A DNA stretch of 64,000 nucleotides from positions 1,798,001 to 1,862,000 of the forward strand of contig NW_027473328.1 in NCBI RefSeq assembly GCF_050947335.1, in the 5' to 3' direction. The translations under genes and the position numbers were made by a program. The stretch comes from Megachile rotundata. Lineage: Eukaryota > Arthropoda > Insecta > Hymenoptera > Megachilidae. How positions within the stretch are numbered: the first letter of the stretch is position 1; each line of letters begins with the position of its first letter. Below are positions 43,725 to 59,684 of this stretch, one piece after another. Below the pieces are notes generated by a model. It made no database searches, was not told the origin of the DNA, and worked only from the letters and a program-made list of their open reading frames with translations.

Positions 43725-46700
43725 ATGATACAATCACAATCATACAATCACAATCATACAATCACAATCATACAATCACAATCATACAATCACAATCATA
43801 CGATCACAATCATACGAAGACAATCATACAATTACTACTATACAATCACAATCATACAAAAACAATCATACAATCACAGTCATACAATCACAATCATACA
43901 ATCACAATCATACATTCACAATCATACAATCACAATCATACAATCACAATCATACAATCACAATCATACAATCACAGTCATACAATCACAATCACACAAT
44001 CTCAATCATACACACGCCATCTTACAATCACAATCATACAATCACAATCATACAATCACAATCATACAATCACAATCATACGATCACAATCATACGAAGA
44101 CAATCATACAATTACTACTATATAATCACAATCATACAAAAGCAATCATACAATCACAATCATACGATGACAATCATACAATTACTACTATACAATCACA
44201 ATCATACAAAAACAATCATACAATCACAATCATACAATCACAATCATACAATCACAATCATACATTCACAATCATACAATCACAATCATACAATCACAAT
44301 CATACAATCACAATAATACAATCACAATCATACAATCTCAATCATACAATCGCAATCATACAATCACAATCATACAATCACAATCATACAATCACAATCA
44401 TACAAACACAATCATACAATCACAATCATACTATCGCAATCATACAATCACAATCGTACAATCACAATCATACAATCACAATCATGCAATCACAATCATA
44501 CAATCACAATCATACAATCACAATCATACCATCCCAATCGTACAATCACCATCACACAATCGCAATCATACAATCACAATCATACAAAAACAATGATACA
44601 ATCACAAACATACAATCACAATCATACAATCACAATCATACAATCACAATCATACAATCACAGTCATACAATCACAATCACACAATCTCAATCATACACA
44701 CGCCATCTTACAATCACAATCATACAATCACAATCATACAATCACAATCATACAATCACAATCATACGATCACAATCATACGAAGACAATCATACAATTA
44801 CTACTATACAATCACAATCATACAATCACAATCATACAAACACAATCATACAATCACAATCATCCTATCGCAATCATACAATCACAATCGTACAATCACA
44901 ATCATACAATCACAATCATTCAATCACAATCATGCAATCACAATCATACAATCACAATCATACAATCACAATCATACAATCACAATCATGCAATGACAAT
45001 CATACAATCACAATCATACAATCACAATCATACCATCCCAATCATACAATCACAATCACACAATCGCAATCATACAATCACAATCATACAAAAACAATGA
45101 TACAATCACAATCATACAATCACAATCATACAATCACAATCATACAAAAACAATCATACAATCACAATCATACGATGACAATCCTACAATTACTACTATA
45201 CAATCACAATCACACAAAAACAATCATACAATCACAATCATACAATCACAATCATACATTCACAATCATACAATCACAATCATACAATCACAATCATGTG
45301 ATCACAATCAAACAATCAGAATCATACAATCACAATCATACGATCACAATCATACGAAGACAATCATACAATTACTACTATACAATCACAATCATACAAA
45401 AGCAATCATACAATCACAATCATACGATGACAATCATACAATAACTACTATACAATCACAATCATACAAAAACAATCATACAATCACAATCATACAATCA
45501 CAATCATACAATCACAATCATACATTCACAATCATACAATCACAATCATACAATCACAATCATACAATCACAATCATACAATCACAGTCATACCATCCCA
45601 ATCATACAATCACAATCATACAATCACAATCATACAATCACAATTATACAAACATAATCATACAATCACAATCATACTATCGCAATCATACAATCACAAT
45701 CGTACAATCACAATCATACAATCACAATCATTCAATCACAATCATGCAATCACAATCATACAATCACAATCATACAATCACAATCATACAATCACAATCA
45801 TGCAATCACAATCATACAATCACAATCATACAATCACAGTCATACCATCCCAATCATACAATCACAATCACACAATCGCAATCATACAATCACAATCATA
45901 CAAAAACAATGATACAATCACAATCATACAATCACAGTCATACAATCACAATCATACAATCACAATCATACGATCACAAACATACGAAGACAATCATACA
46001 ATTACTACTATACAATCACAATCATACAAAAACAATCATACGATGACAATCCTACAATTACTACTATACAATCACAATCACACAAAAACAATCATACAAT
46101 CACAATCATACAATCACAATCATACAATCACAATCATGCAATCACAATCATACAATCACAATCATACAATCACCATAATACAATCACAATAATACAATCA
46201 CAATCATACGATCACAATCATACGAAGACAATCATACAATTACTACTATACAATCGCAATCACACAAAAACAATCATACAATCACAATCATACAATCACA
46301 ATCATACAATCACAATCATACAATCACAATCATACAATCACAATCATACAATCACAATCATACAATCACAATCATACAATCACAATCATACAATCACAAT
46401 CATACTATTGCAATCATACAATCACAATCATATAATCACAAGCATACGATCACAATCATACAATCACAATCATGCAATTTCGTTCATACAATCACAATCA
46501 TACCATCCCAATCATACAATCACAATCATACAATCACAATCATACAATCACAATCATACCATCCCAATCATACAATCACAATCATACAATCACAATCATA
46601 CAATCACAATCATACAATCACAATCATACAATCACAATTACACAATCGCAATCATACAATCACAATCATACAAAAACAATGATACAATCACAATCATACA

Positions 46701-47042
46701 ATCACAACCATACAATCACAATCATACAATCACAATCATACGATCACAATCATTCGAAGACAATCATACAATTACTACTATACAATCACAATCATACAAA
46801 AACAATCATACAATCACAGTCATACAATCACAATCATACAATCACAATCATACATTCACAATCATACAATCACAATCATACAATCACAATCATACAATCA
46901 CAATAATACAATCACAATCATACAATCTCAATCATACAATCGCAATCATACAATCACAATCATACAATCACAATCATACAATCACAATCATACCATCCCA
47001 ATCGTACAATCACCATCACACAATCGCAATCATACAAGAACA
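43725..47042 (+). repeat. Block G in super-unit 2 (3,318 bp, 237 units)
   Basis: Opens just after ACAAGAACAATGAT and restarts at 47043 with the same units. It is collinear with 10771-13,9xx: the 10771-to-13622 distance is 2,851 bp and the 43725-to-46408 distance 2,683 bp, a difference of exactly 168 bp (12 units) lost near 44640. It contains two ACACACGCCATCTT units (44010, 44696) and GCAATTTCGTTCAT at 46474. Confidence 0.85.
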
Positions 47043-47915
47043 ATGATACAATCACAATCATACAATCACAATCATACAATCACAATCATACAATCACAAT
47101 CATACAATCACAATCATACGATCACAATCATACGAAGACAATCATACAATTACTACTATACAATCACAATCATACAAAAACAATCATACAATCACAGTCA
47201 TACAATCACAATCATACAATCACAATCATACATTCACAATCATACAATCACAATCATACAATCACAATCATACAATCACAATCATACAATCACAGTCATA
47301 CAATCACAATCACACAATCTCAATCATACACACGCCATCTTACAATCACAATCATACAATCACAATCATACAATCACAATCATACAATCACAATCATACG
47401 ATCACAATCATACGAAGACAATCATACAATTACTACTATATAATCACAATCATACAAAAGCAATCATACAATCACAATCATACGATGACAATCATACAAT
47501 TACTACTATACAATCACAATCATACAAAAACAATCATACAATCACAATCATACAATCACAATCATACAATCACAATCATACATTCACAATCATACAATCA
47601 CAATCATACAATCACAATCATACAATCACAATAATACAATCACAATCATACAATCTCAATCATACAATCGCAATCATACAATCACAATCATACAATCACA
47701 ATCATACAATCACAATCATACAAACACAATCATACAATCACAATCATACGATCACAATCATACGAAGACAATCATACAATTACTACTATACAATCACAAT
47801 CATACAAAAACAATCATACAATCACAATCATACAATCACAATCATACAATCACAATCATACAAACACAATCATACAATCACAATCATACTATCGCAATCA
47901 TACAATCACAGTCAT

Positions 47916-48125
47916 ACAATCATAATCATATAATCACACTCATAAAATTGCAATCATACAATCGCAATCATACAATCACAATCATACCATCACAATCATA
48001 CAGGCACAATCATAAAATCACAATCATAGAATCACAATCATACAAAAACAATCATGCAATCACAATCATGTAATCACAATCGTACAATCGCAATCGAACA
48101 ATCAGAACCATATGATCACAATCAT
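47916..48125 (+). repeat. Degenerate island, copy 8
   Basis: Same form as copies 4 and 6; opens super-unit 3. Confidence 0.9.
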
Positions 48126-49128
48126 ACAATCACAATCATACAATCACAATCATACAATCACAATCATACGATCACAATCATACGAAGACAATCATACAAT
48201 TACTACTATACAATCACAATCATACAAAAACAATCATACAAACACAATCATACGATGACAATCATACAATTACTACTATACAATCACAATCATACAAAAA
48301 CAATCATACAATCACAGTCATACAAATACAATCATACATTCACAATCATACAATCACAATCATACAATCACAATCATATGATCACAATCAAACAATCACA
48401 ATGATACAATCACAATCATACAATCACAATCATACAATCACAATCATACAATCACAATCATACGATCACAATCATACGAAGACAATCATATAATTACTAC
48501 TATACAATCACAATCATACAGAAGCAATCATACAATCACAGTCATACGATGACAATCATACAATTACTACTATACAATCACAATCATACAAAAACAATCA
48601 TACAATCACAATCATACAATCACAATCATACAATCACAATCATACAATCATAATCATACAATCACAATCATATGATCACAATCAAACAATCACAATGATA
48701 CAATCGCAATCGTACAATCACAATCATACAATCACAATCATACAATCACAATCATACGATCACAATCATACGAAGACAATCATACAATTACTACTATACA
48801 ATCACAATCATACAAAAGCAATCATACAATCACAATCATACGATGACAATCATACAATTACTACTATACAATCACAATCATACAAAAACAATCATACAAT
48901 AACAATCATACAATCACAATCATACAATCACAATCATACATTCACAATCATACAATCACAATCATACAATCACAATCATACAATCACAATAATACAATCA
49001 CAATCATACAATCTCAATCATACAATCGCAATCATACAATCACAATCATACAATCACAATCATACAATCACAATCATACCATCCCAATCGTACAATCACC
49101 ATCACACAATCGCAATCATACAAGAACA

Positions 49129-52100
49129 ATGATACAATCACAATCATACAATCACAATCATACAATCACAATCATACAATCACAATCATACAATCACAAT
49201 CATACGATCACAATCATACGAAGACAATCATACAATTACTACTATACAATCACAATCATACAAAAACAATCATACAATCACAGTCATACAATCACAATCA
49301 TACAATCACAATCATACATTCACAATCATACAATCACAATCATACAATCACAATCATACAATCACAATCATACAATCACAGTCATACAATCACAATCACA
49401 CAATCTCAATCATACACACGCCATCTTACAATCACAATCATACAATCACAATCATACAATCACAATCATACAATCACAATCATACGATCACAATCATACG
49501 AAGACAATCATACAATTACTACTATATAATCACAATCATACAAAAGCAATCATACAATCACAATCATACGATGACAATCATACAATTACTACTATACAAT
49601 CACAATCATACAAAAACAATCATACAATCACAATCATACAATCACAATCATACAATCACAATCATACATTCACAATCATACAATCACAATCATACAATCA
49701 CAATCATACAATCACAATAATACAATCACAATCATACAATCTCAATCATACAATCGCAATCATACAATCACAATCATACAATCACAATCATACAATCACA
49801 ATCATACAAACACAATCATACAATCACAATCATACTATCGCAATCATACAATCACAATCGTACAATCACAATCATACAATCACAATCATGCAATCACAAT
49901 CATACAATCACAATCATACAATCACAATCATACCATCCCAATCGTACAATCACCATCACACAATCGCAATCATACAATCACAATCATACAAAAACAATGA
50001 TACAATCACAAACATACAATCACAATCATACAATCACAATCATACAATCACAATCATACAATCACAGTCATACAATCACAATCACACAATCTCAATCATA
50101 CACACGCCATCTTACAATCACAATCATACAATCACAATCATACAATCACAATCATACAATCACAATCATACGATCACAATCATACGAAGACAATCATACA
50201 ATTACTACTATACAATCACAATCATACAATCACAATCATACAAACACAATCATACAATCACAATCATCCTATCGCAATCATACAATCACAATCGTACAAT
50301 CACAATCATACAATCACAATCATTCAATCACAATCATGCAATCACAATCATACAATCACAATCATACAATCACAATCATACAATCACAATCATGCAATGA
50401 CAATCATACAATCACAATCATACAATCACAATCATACCATCCCAATCATACAATCACAATCACACAATCGCAATCATACAATCACAATCATACAAAAACA
50501 ATGATACAATCACAATCATACAATCACAATCATACAATCACAATCATACAAAAACAATCATACAATCACAATCATACGATGACAATCCTACAATTACTAC
50601 TATACAATCACAATCACACAAAAACAATCATACAATCACAATCATACAATCACAATCATACATTCACAATCATACAATCACAATCATACAATCACAATCA
50701 TGTGATCACAATCAAACAATCAGAATCATACAATCACAATCATACGATCACAATCATACGAAGACAATCATACAATTACTACTATACAATCACAATCATA
50801 CAAAAGCAATCATACAATCACAATCATACGATGACAATCATACAATAACTACTATACAATCACAATCATACAAAAACAATCATACAATCACAATCATACA
50901 ATCACAATCATACAATCACAATCATACATTCACAATCATACAATCACAATCATACAATCACAATCATACAATCACAATCATACAATCACAGTCATACCAT
51001 CCCAATCATACAATCACAATCATACAATCACAATCATACAATCACAATTATACAAACATAATCATACAATCACAATCATACTATCGCAATCATACAATCA
51101 CAATCGTACAATCACAATCATACAATCACAATCATTCAATCACAATCATGCAATCACAATCATACAATCACAATCATACAATCACAATCATACAATCACA
51201 ATCATGCAATCACAATCATACAATCACAATCATACAATCACAGTCATACCATCCCAATCATACAATCACAATCACACAATCGCAATCATACAATCACAAT
51301 CATACAAAAACAATGATACAATCACAATCATACAATCACAGTCATACAATCACAATCATACAATCACAATCATACGATCACAAACATACGAAGACAATCA
51401 TACAATTACTACTATACAATCACAATCATACAAAAACAATCATACGATGACAATCCTACAATTACTACTATACAATCACAATCACACAAAAACAATCATA
51501 CAATCACAATCATACAATCACAATCATACAATCACAATCATGCAATCACAATCATACAATCACAATCATACAATCACCATAATACAATCACAATAATACA
51601 ATCACAATCATACGATCACAATCATACGAAGACAATCATACAATTACTACTATACAATCGCAATCACACAAAAACAATCATACAATCACAATCATACAAT
51701 CACAATCATACAATCACAATCATACAATCACAATCATACAATCACAATCATACAATCACAATCATACAATCACAATCATACAATCACAATCATACAATCA
51801 CAATCATACTATTGCAATCATACAATCACAATCATATAATCACAAGCATACGATCACAATCATACAATCACAATCATGCAATTTCGTTCATACAATCACA
51901 ATCATACCATCCCAATCATACAATCACAATCATACAATCACAATCATACAATCACAATCATACCATCCCAATCATACAATCACAATCATACAATCACAAT
52001 CATACAATCACAATCATACAATCACAATCATACAATCACAATTACACAATCGCAATCATACAATCACAATCATACAAAAACAATGATACAATCACAATCA

Positions 52101-52446
52101 TACAATCACAACCATACAATCACAATCATACAATCACAATCATACGATCACAATCATTCGAAGACAATCATACAATTACTACTATACAATCACAATCATA
52201 CAAAAACAATCATACAATCACAGTCATACAATCACAATCATACAATCACAATCATACATTCACAATCATACAATCACAATCATACAATCACAATCATACA
52301 ATCACAATAATACAATCACAATCATACAATCTCAATCATACAATCGCAATCATACAATCACAATCATACAATCACAATCATACAATCACAATCATACCAT
52401 CCCAATCGTACAATCACCATCACACAATCGCAATCATACAAGAACA
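49129..52446 (+). repeat. Block G in super-unit 3 (3,318 bp)
   Basis: Exactly 5,404 bp from the super-unit 2 copy and the same length. It shares with that copy the CCTATCGC unit (near 50271; 44867 in the other) and the CAGTCAT/ACCATCCC tract, both absent from the super-unit 4 copy. Confidence 0.85.
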
Positions 52447-53319
52447 ATGATACAATCACAATCATACAATCACAATCATACAATCACAATCATACAATCA
52501 CAATCATACAATCACAATCATACGATCACAATCATACGAAGACAATCATACAATTACTACTATACAATCACAATCATACAAAAACAATCATACAATCACA
52601 GTCATACAATCACAATCATACAATCACAATCATACATTCACAATCATACAATCACAATCATACAATCACAATCATACAATCACAATCATACAATCACAGT
52701 CATACAATCACAATCACACAATCTCAATCATACACACGCCATCTTACAATCACAATCATACAATCACAATCATACAATCACAATCATACAATCACAATCA
52801 TACGATCACAATCATACGAAGACAATCATACAATTACTACTATATAATCACAATCATACAAAAGCAATCATACAATCACAATCATACGATGACAATCATA
52901 CAATTACTACTATACAATCACAATCATACAAAAACAATCATACAATCACAATCATACAATCACAATCATACAATCACAATCATACATTCACAATCATACA
53001 ATCACAATCATACAATCACAATCATACAATCACAATAATACAATCACAATCATACAATCTCAATCATACAATCGCAATCATACAATCACAATCATACAAT
53101 CACAATCATACAATCACAATCATACAAACACAATCATACAATCACAATCATACGATCACAATCATACGAAGACAATCATACAATTACTACTATACAATCA
53201 CAATCATACAAAAACAATCATACAATCACAATCATACAATCACAATCATACAATCACAATCATACAAACACAATCATACAATCACAATCATACTATCGCA
53301 ATCATACAATCACAGTCAT

Positions 53320-53529
53320 ACAATCATAATCATATAATCACACTCATAAAATTGCAATCATACAATCGCAATCATACAATCACAATCATACCATCACAAT
53401 CATACAGGCACAATCATAAAATCACAATCATAGAATCACAATCATACAAAAACAATCATGCAATCACAATCATGTAATCACAATCGTACAATCGCAATCG
53501 AACAATCAGAACCATATGATCACAATCAT
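53320..53529 (+). repeat. Degenerate island, copy 9
   Basis: Opens super-unit 4; 5,404 bp from copy 8 and 12,628 bp from copy 6. Confidence 0.9.
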
Positions 53530-54481
53530 ACAATCACAATCATACAATCACAATCATACAATCACAATCATACGATCACAATCATACGAAGACAATCATA
53601 CAATTACTACTATACAATCACAATCATACAAAAACAATCATACAAACACAATCATACGATGACAATCATACAATTACTACTATACAATCACAATCATACA
53701 AAAACAATCATACAATCACAGTCATACAAATACAATCATACATTCACAATCATACAATCACAATCATACAATCACAATCATATGATCACAATCAAACAAT
53801 CACAATGATACAATCACAATCATACAATCACAATCATACAATCACAATCATACAATCACAATCATACGATCACAATCATACGAAGACAATCATATAATTA
53901 CTACTATACAATCACAATCATACAGAAGCAATCATACAATCACAGTCATACGATGACAATCATACAATTACTACTATACAATCACAATCATACAAAAACA
54001 ATCATACAATCACAATCATACAATCACAATCATACAATCACAATCATACAAACACAATCATACAATCACAATCATACTATCGCAATCATACAATCACAGT
54101 CATACAATCACAATCATACAATCACAATCATACATTCACAATCATACAATCACAATAATACAATCACAATCAAACAATCTCAATCATACAATCACAATCA
54201 TACAATCACAATCATACAATCACAATCATACAATCACAATCATACAATCACAATCATACAATCACAATCATACAATCACAATCATACAATCACAATCATA
54301 CAATCACAATCATACTATCGCAATCATACTATCGCAATCATACAATCACAATCGTACAATCACAACCATACAATCACAATCATGCAATCACAATCATACA
54401 ATCACAATCATACAATCACAATCATACAATCACAATCATACAAAAACAATCATACAATCACAATCATACAATCACAGTCAT

Positions 54482-54691
54482 ACAATCATAATCATATAAT
54501 CACACTCATAAAATTGCAATCATACAATCGCAATCATACAATCACAATCATACCATCACAATCATACAGGCACAATCATAAAATCACAATCATAGAATCA
54601 CAATCATACAAAAACAATCATGCAATCACAATCATGTAATCACAATCGTACAATCCCAATCGAACAATCAGAACCATATGATCACAATCAT
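54482..54691 (+). repeat. Degenerate island, copy 10
   Basis: ACAATCCCAATCGA form, followed by the ACACGCG unit at 54720; 12,628 bp from copy 7. Confidence 0.9.
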
Positions 54692-56366
54692 ACAATCACA
54701 ATCATACAATCTCAATCATACACGCGCCATCTTACAATCACAATCATACAATCGCAATCATACAATCACAATCATACAATCACAATCATACAATCACAAT
54801 CATACAATCACAATCATACAATCACAATCATACAATCACAAACATACATTCACAATCATACAATCACAATCATATGATCACAATCAAACAATCACAATGA
54901 TACAATCACAATCATACAATCACAATCATACAATCACAATCATACAATCACAATCATACGATCACAATCATACGAAGACAATCATACAATTACTACTATA
55001 CAATCACAATCATACAAAAGCAATCATACAATCACAATCATACGATGACAATCATACAATTACTACTATACAATCACAATCATACAAAAACAATCATACA
55101 ATCACAATCATACAATCACAATCATACAATCACAATCATACATTCACAATCATACAATCACAATCATACAATCACAATCATACAATCACAATAATACAAT
55201 CACAATCATACAATCTCAATCATACAATCGCAATCATACAATCACAATCATACAATCACGATCATACAATCACAATCATACAAACACAATCATACAATCA
55301 CAATCGTACTATCGCAATCATACAATCACAATCATTCAATCACAATCATGCAATCACAATCATACAATCACAATCATACGATCACAATCATACAATCACA
55401 ATCATGCAATCACAATCATACAATCACAATCATACAATCACAATCATACCATCCCAATCATACAATCACAATCACACAATCGCAATCATACAATCACAAT
55501 CATACAAAAACAATGATACAATCACAATCATACAATCACAATCATACAATCGCAATCATACAATCACAATCATACGATCACAATCATACGAAGACAATCA
55601 TACAATTACTACTATACAGTCACAATCATACAAAAACAATCATACAATCACAGTCATACAATCACAATCATACAATCACAATCATACATTCACAATCATA
55701 CAATCACAATCATACAATCACAATCATACAATCACAATAATACAATCACAATCATACAATCTCAATCATACAATCACAATCATACAATCACAATCATACA
55801 ACCAGAATCACACAATCGCAATCATACAATCACAATCATACAAAAACAATGATACAATCACAATCATACAATCATAATCATACAATCACAATCATATGAT
55901 CACAATCAAACAATCACAATGATACAATCGCAATCGTACAATCACAATCATACAATCACTATCATACAATCACAATCATACGATCACAATCATACGAAGA
56001 CAATCATACAATTACTACTATACAATCACAATCATACAAAAGCAATCATACAATCACAATCATACGATGACAATCATACAATTACTACTATACAATCACA
56101 ATCATACAAAAACAATCATACAATAACAATCATACAATCACAATCATACAATCACAATCATACATTCACAATCATACAATCACAATCATACAATCACAAT
56201 CATACAATCACAATCATACAATCACAATAATACAATCACAATCATACAATCTCAATCATACAATCGCAATCATACAATCACAATCATACAATCACAATCA
56301 TACAATCACAATCATACCATCCCAATCGTACAATCACCATCACACAATCGCAATCATACAAGAACA

Positions 56367-59300
56367 ATGATACAATCACAATCATACAATCACAATCATA
56401 CAATCACAATCATACAATCACAATCATACAATCACAATCATACGATCACAATCATACGAAGACAATCATACAATTACTACTATACAATCACAATCATACA
56501 AAAACAATCATACAATCACAGTCATACAATCACAATCATACAATCACAATCATACATTCACAATCATACAATCACAATCATACAATCACAATCATACAAT
56601 CACAATCATACAATCACAGTCATACAATCACAATCACACAATCTCAATCATACACACGCCATCTTACAATCACAATCATACAATCACAATCATACAATCA
56701 CAATCATACAATCACAATCATACGATCACAATCATACGAAGACAATCATACAATTACTACTATATAATCACAATCATACAAAAGCAATCATACAATCACA
56801 ATCATACGATGACAATCATACAATTACTACTATACAATCACAATCATACAAAAACAATCATACAATCACAATCATACAATCACAATCATACAATCACAAT
56901 CATACATTCACAATCATACAATCACAATCATACAATCACAATCATACAATCACAATAATACAATCACAATCATACAATCTCAATCATACAATCGCAATCA
57001 TACAATCACAATCATACAATCACAATCATACAATCACAATCATACAAACACAATCATACAATCACAATCATACTATCGCAATCATACAATCACAATCGTA
57101 CAATCACAATCATACAATCACAATCATGCAATCACAATCATACAATCACAATCATACAATCACAATCATACCATCCCAATCGTACAATCACCATCACACA
57201 ATCGCAATCATACAATCACAATCATACAAAAACAATGATACAATCACAAACATACAATCACAATCATACAATCACAATCATACAATCACAATCATACAAT
57301 CACAGTCATACAATCACAATCACACAATCTCAATCATACACACGCCATCTTACAATCACAATCATACAATCACAATCATACAATCACAATCATACAATCA
57401 CAATCATACGATCACAATCATACGAAGACAATCATACAATTACTACTATACAATCACAATCATACAATCACAATCATACAAACACAATCATACAATCACA
57501 ATCATACTATCGCAATCATACAATCACAATCGTACAATCACAATCATACAATCACAATCATTCAATCACAATCATGCAATCACAATCATACAATCACAAT
57601 CATACAATCACAATCATACAATCACAATCATGCAATGACAATCATACAATCACAATCATACAATCACAATCATACCATCCCAATCATACAATCACAATCA
57701 CACAATCGCAATCATACAATCACAATCATACAAAAACAATGATACAATCACAATCATACAATCACAATCATACAATCACAATCATACAAAAACAATCATA
57801 CAATCACAATCATACGATGACAATCCTACAATTACTACTATACAATCACAATCACACAAAAACAATCATACAATCACAATCATACAATCACAATCATACA
57901 TTCACAATCATACAATCACAATCATACAATCACAATCATGTGATCACAATCAAACAATCAGAATCATACAATCACAATCATACGACCACAATCATACGAA
58001 GACAATCATACAATTACTACTATACAATCACAATCATACAAAAGCAATCATACAATCACAATCATACGATGACAATCATACAATAACTACTATACAATCA
58101 CAATCATACAAAAACAATCATACAATCACAATCATACAATCACAATCATACAATCACAATCATACATTCACAATCATACAATCACAATCATACAATCACA
58201 ATCATACAATCACAATAATACAATCACAATCATACAATCGCAATCATACAATCACAATCATACAATCACAATCATACAATCACAATTATACAAACATAAT
58301 CATACAATCACAATCATACTATCGCAATCATACAATCACAATCGTACAATCACAATCATACAATCACAATCATTCAATCACAATCATGCAATCACAATCA
58401 TACAATCACAATCATACAATCACAATCATACAATCACAATCATGCAATCACAATCATACAATCACAATCATACAATCACAGTCATACCATCCCAATCATA
58501 CAATCACAATCACACAATCGCAATCATACAATCACAATCATACAAAAACAATGATACAATCACAATCATACAATCACAGTCATACAATCACAATCATACA
58601 ATCACAATCATACGATCACAAACATACGAAGACAATCATACAATTACTACTATACAATCACAATCATACAAAAACAATCATACGATGACAATCCTACAAT
58701 TACTACTATACAATCACAATCACACAAAAACAATCATACAATCACAATCATACAATCACAATCATACAATCACAATCATGCAATCACAATCATACAATCA
58801 CAATCATACAATCACCATAATACAATCACAATAATACAATCACAATCATACGATCACAATCATACGAAGACAATCATACAATTACTACTATACAATCGCA
58901 ATCACACAAAAACAATCATACAATCACAATCATACAATCACAATCATACAATCACAATCATACAATCACAATCATACAATCACAATCATACAATCACAAT
59001 CATACAATCACAATCATACAATCACAATCATACAATCACAATCATACTATTGCAATCATACAATCACAATCATATAATCACAAGCATACGATCACAATCA
59101 TACAATCACAATCATGCAATTTCGTTCATACAATCACAATCATACCATCCCAATCATACAATCACAATCATACAATCACAATCATACAATCACAATCATA
59201 CCATCCCAATCATACAATCACAATCATACAATCACAATCATACAATCACAATCATACAATCACAATCATACAATCACAATTACACAATCGCAATCATACA

Positions 59301-59684
59301 ATCACAATCATACAAAAACAATGATACAATCACAATCTTACAATCACAACCATACAATCACAATCATACAATCACAATCATACGATCACAATCATTCGAA
59401 GACAATCATACAATTACTACTATACAATCACAATCATACAAAAACAATCATACAATCACAGTCATACAATCACAATCATACAATCACAATCATACATTCA
59501 CAATCATACAATCACAATCATACAATCACAATCATACAATCACAATAATACAATCACAATCATACAATCTCAATCATACAATCGCAATCATACAATCACA
59601 ATCATACAATCACAATCATACAATCACAATCATACCATCCCAATCGTACAATCACCATCACACAATCGCAATCATACAAGAACA
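56367..59684 (+). repeat. Block G in super-unit 4 (3,318 bp)
   Basis: Collinear with 43725-47042 at +12,642 bp. It keeps the presumed ancestral units ACAATCACAATAAT, consensus, ACAATCGCAATCAT at 58206-58247, as in the outgroup copy near 12780-12822, where the other two late copies have a replaced tract. Confidence 0.85.

Larger units (their letters stand above)
40692..47915 (+). repeat. Super-unit 2 (7,224 bp, 516 units)
   Basis: Runs from the island at 40692 to the next at 47916. Order: island, ACAAATAC/ATGATC units, ACAGAAGC cassette, second island (41854), ACACGCG unit (42092), block G (43725 onward) continuing through GCAATTTCGTTCAT (46474) to a partial restart of G at 47043. Most of it recurs at +12,628 to +12,642 bp in super-unit 4. 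Confidence 0.85.
47916..53319 (+). repeat. Super-unit 3 (5,404 bp, 386 units; internally deleted)
   Basis: Compared with super-unit 2 it lacks 1,820 bp (130 units), the part matching roughly 41420-43239, which includes the second island and the ACACGCG unit. The joint lies at 48602-48657, where ACAAAAACAATCAT and consensus units run directly into ACAATCATAATCAT (48644). Everything from 48644 matches 43240 onward at exactly 5,404 bp, and landmark stretches appear identical. Confidence 0.87.
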
